Positions 63,610-64,000 of a stretch of 64,000 nucleotides of DNA are shown one piece after another (position 1 is the first letter of the stretch; each line of letters starts with the position of its first letter). The stretch spans positions 248,001 to 312,000 of the forward strand of contig NZ_AUCN01000009.1 in the NCBI RefSeq assembly GCF_000429785.1, in the 5' to 3' direction. Source of the stretch: Chitinibacter tainanensis DSM 15459. GTDB taxonomy: Bacteria > Pseudomonadota > Gammaproteobacteria > Burkholderiales > Chitinibacteraceae. The notes beneath the pieces are model-generated. The model saw nothing but the letters and a program-made list of their open reading frames with translations, had not been told where the DNA came from and did not search any database. The position numbers and the translations under genes were made by a program.

Positions 63610-64000
63610 ATGCAACAGGCCGATTTACCCCCGATTCTGGTTTCCACCCTTGATTATGAGCGTCTCTCTACATTAATTGCCCGTACGCCAGCGGCGCAAT
63701 TTCCTGGTGCGGCCGCTTTGGAAAAAGAGCTGGAGCGGGCCACCTTGCTCAGCCCAGAGGCCATGCCAGCGTCAGTAGTCACGATGCATTCCACCGTGAA
63801 ATTTGCCATGCAGCCCAGTGGCGAGGAATTTGCGCTCACTTTGTGTTATCCGCACGAAACGGCGGGCGATGCTGGCAAGATTGCGATTACCGCGCCGATG
63901 GGCAGTGCGCTGCTGGGCTTGTCGGTAGGGCAGAGTATTCATTGGCCGACCCCGGGCCGCCAGCAAGTGGCGGTGACGGTACTCGATGTAATTTGGCAGC
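63610..64000 (+). CDS. Rnk-like GreA/GreB family regulator, 3'-truncated by window end
   Basis: The first 130 residues of a protein resembling Rnk (regulator of nucleoside diphosphate kinase) are visible. It has an N-terminal helical part (PPILVSTLDYERLSTLIART, FPGAAALEKELERATLLSPE) and the GreA/B C-terminal-like domain (TVKFAMQPSGEEFALTLCYP, PMGSALLGLSVGQSIHWPTP). Rnk-type proteins bind RNA polymerase at the secondary channel. AAGGAAGG lies 4-5 bases before ATG 63610. The frame is open to the end of the window. Confidence 0.88.
   Translation, partial: MQQADLPPILVSTLDYERLSTLIARTPAAQFPGAAALEKELERATLLSPEAMPASVVTMHSTVKFAMQPSGEEFALTLCYPHETAGDAGKIAITAPMGSALLGLSVGQSIHWPTPGRQQVAVTVLDVIWQ

Overview
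The window looks like the chromosome of a chitin-degrading betaproteobacterium of the order Neisseriales (Chitinibacter/Deefgea-like). The clues are a large secreted GH18 chitinase, a GlcNAc-kinase/GntR pair beside a sugar ABC importer, betaproteobacterial gene pairs (hda next to purM/purN, rng-holA-lptE-leuS, sspA-sspB) and a moderately GC-rich backbone. The genus is inferred; there is no rRNA gene to confirm it. No tRNA, rRNA, CRISPR array, transposase or phage gene was seen.

Layout. 1-1409: end of a TauE/SafE-type permease, then an APS-reductase-type cysH. 1420-8632: amino-sugar block, with a BadF/BcrA-type N-acetylglucosamine kinase, a GntR/UTRA regulator, and a four-gene MalEFGK-type ABC importer. 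8690-13206: translationally coupled traB/gumN-like and tas-like genes, then ahpC and ahpF. 13359-15893: arsenic block arsR-arsI-arsC-acr3. 16035-19776: multidomain chitinase and a small periplasmic binding protein. 19819-24549: hybrid sensor kinase, TPP-riboswitch-controlled thiC, and a PCMT-like methyltransferase.

24674-49541 is one long co-directional surface-polysaccharide locus of 24 genes with very short gaps. In order it carries a Wzz-like chain-length protein, rfbB/D/A/C (dTDP-L-rhamnose), a Wzx flippase, a glycosyltransferase, a Wzy polymerase and wbjBCD/capEFG (UDP-L-FucNAc). A modification block follows: WbqC-like, GtrB-like, acyltransferase, beta-propeller, GtrA, methyltransferase, WecE-like aminotransferase and GT-C. 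It ends with a WbuB-like transferase and a pglC-pglD-pglE-wbpM/pglF bacillosamine start module. Base composition changes inside rfbA (about 28,100) and stays AT-rich for most of the locus, as expected of an exchanged O-antigen cassette. An 11-G tract inside wzx and an 8-G tract inside wzz are candidate phase-variation switches.

49644-64000 is housekeeping backbone: rng, holA, lptE, leuS (with an AT-rich extra segment in its editing domain), two tandem prepilin-like genes, hda, purM, purN, a DUF3108-like protein, three tandem 36-bp repeats, rsmB, sspB, sspA and the start of an rnk-like gene.

How the genes fit together. Secreted chitinase releases GlcNAc oligomers, the ABC importer probably takes them up, the kinase phosphorylates GlcNAc, and the GntR protein probably controls all of these through TGGT(A/C)T-type sites seen upstream of each unit. 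The polysaccharide locus encodes precursor synthesis, lipid-linked initiation, assembly, export, polymerisation and a putative periplasmic decoration step.
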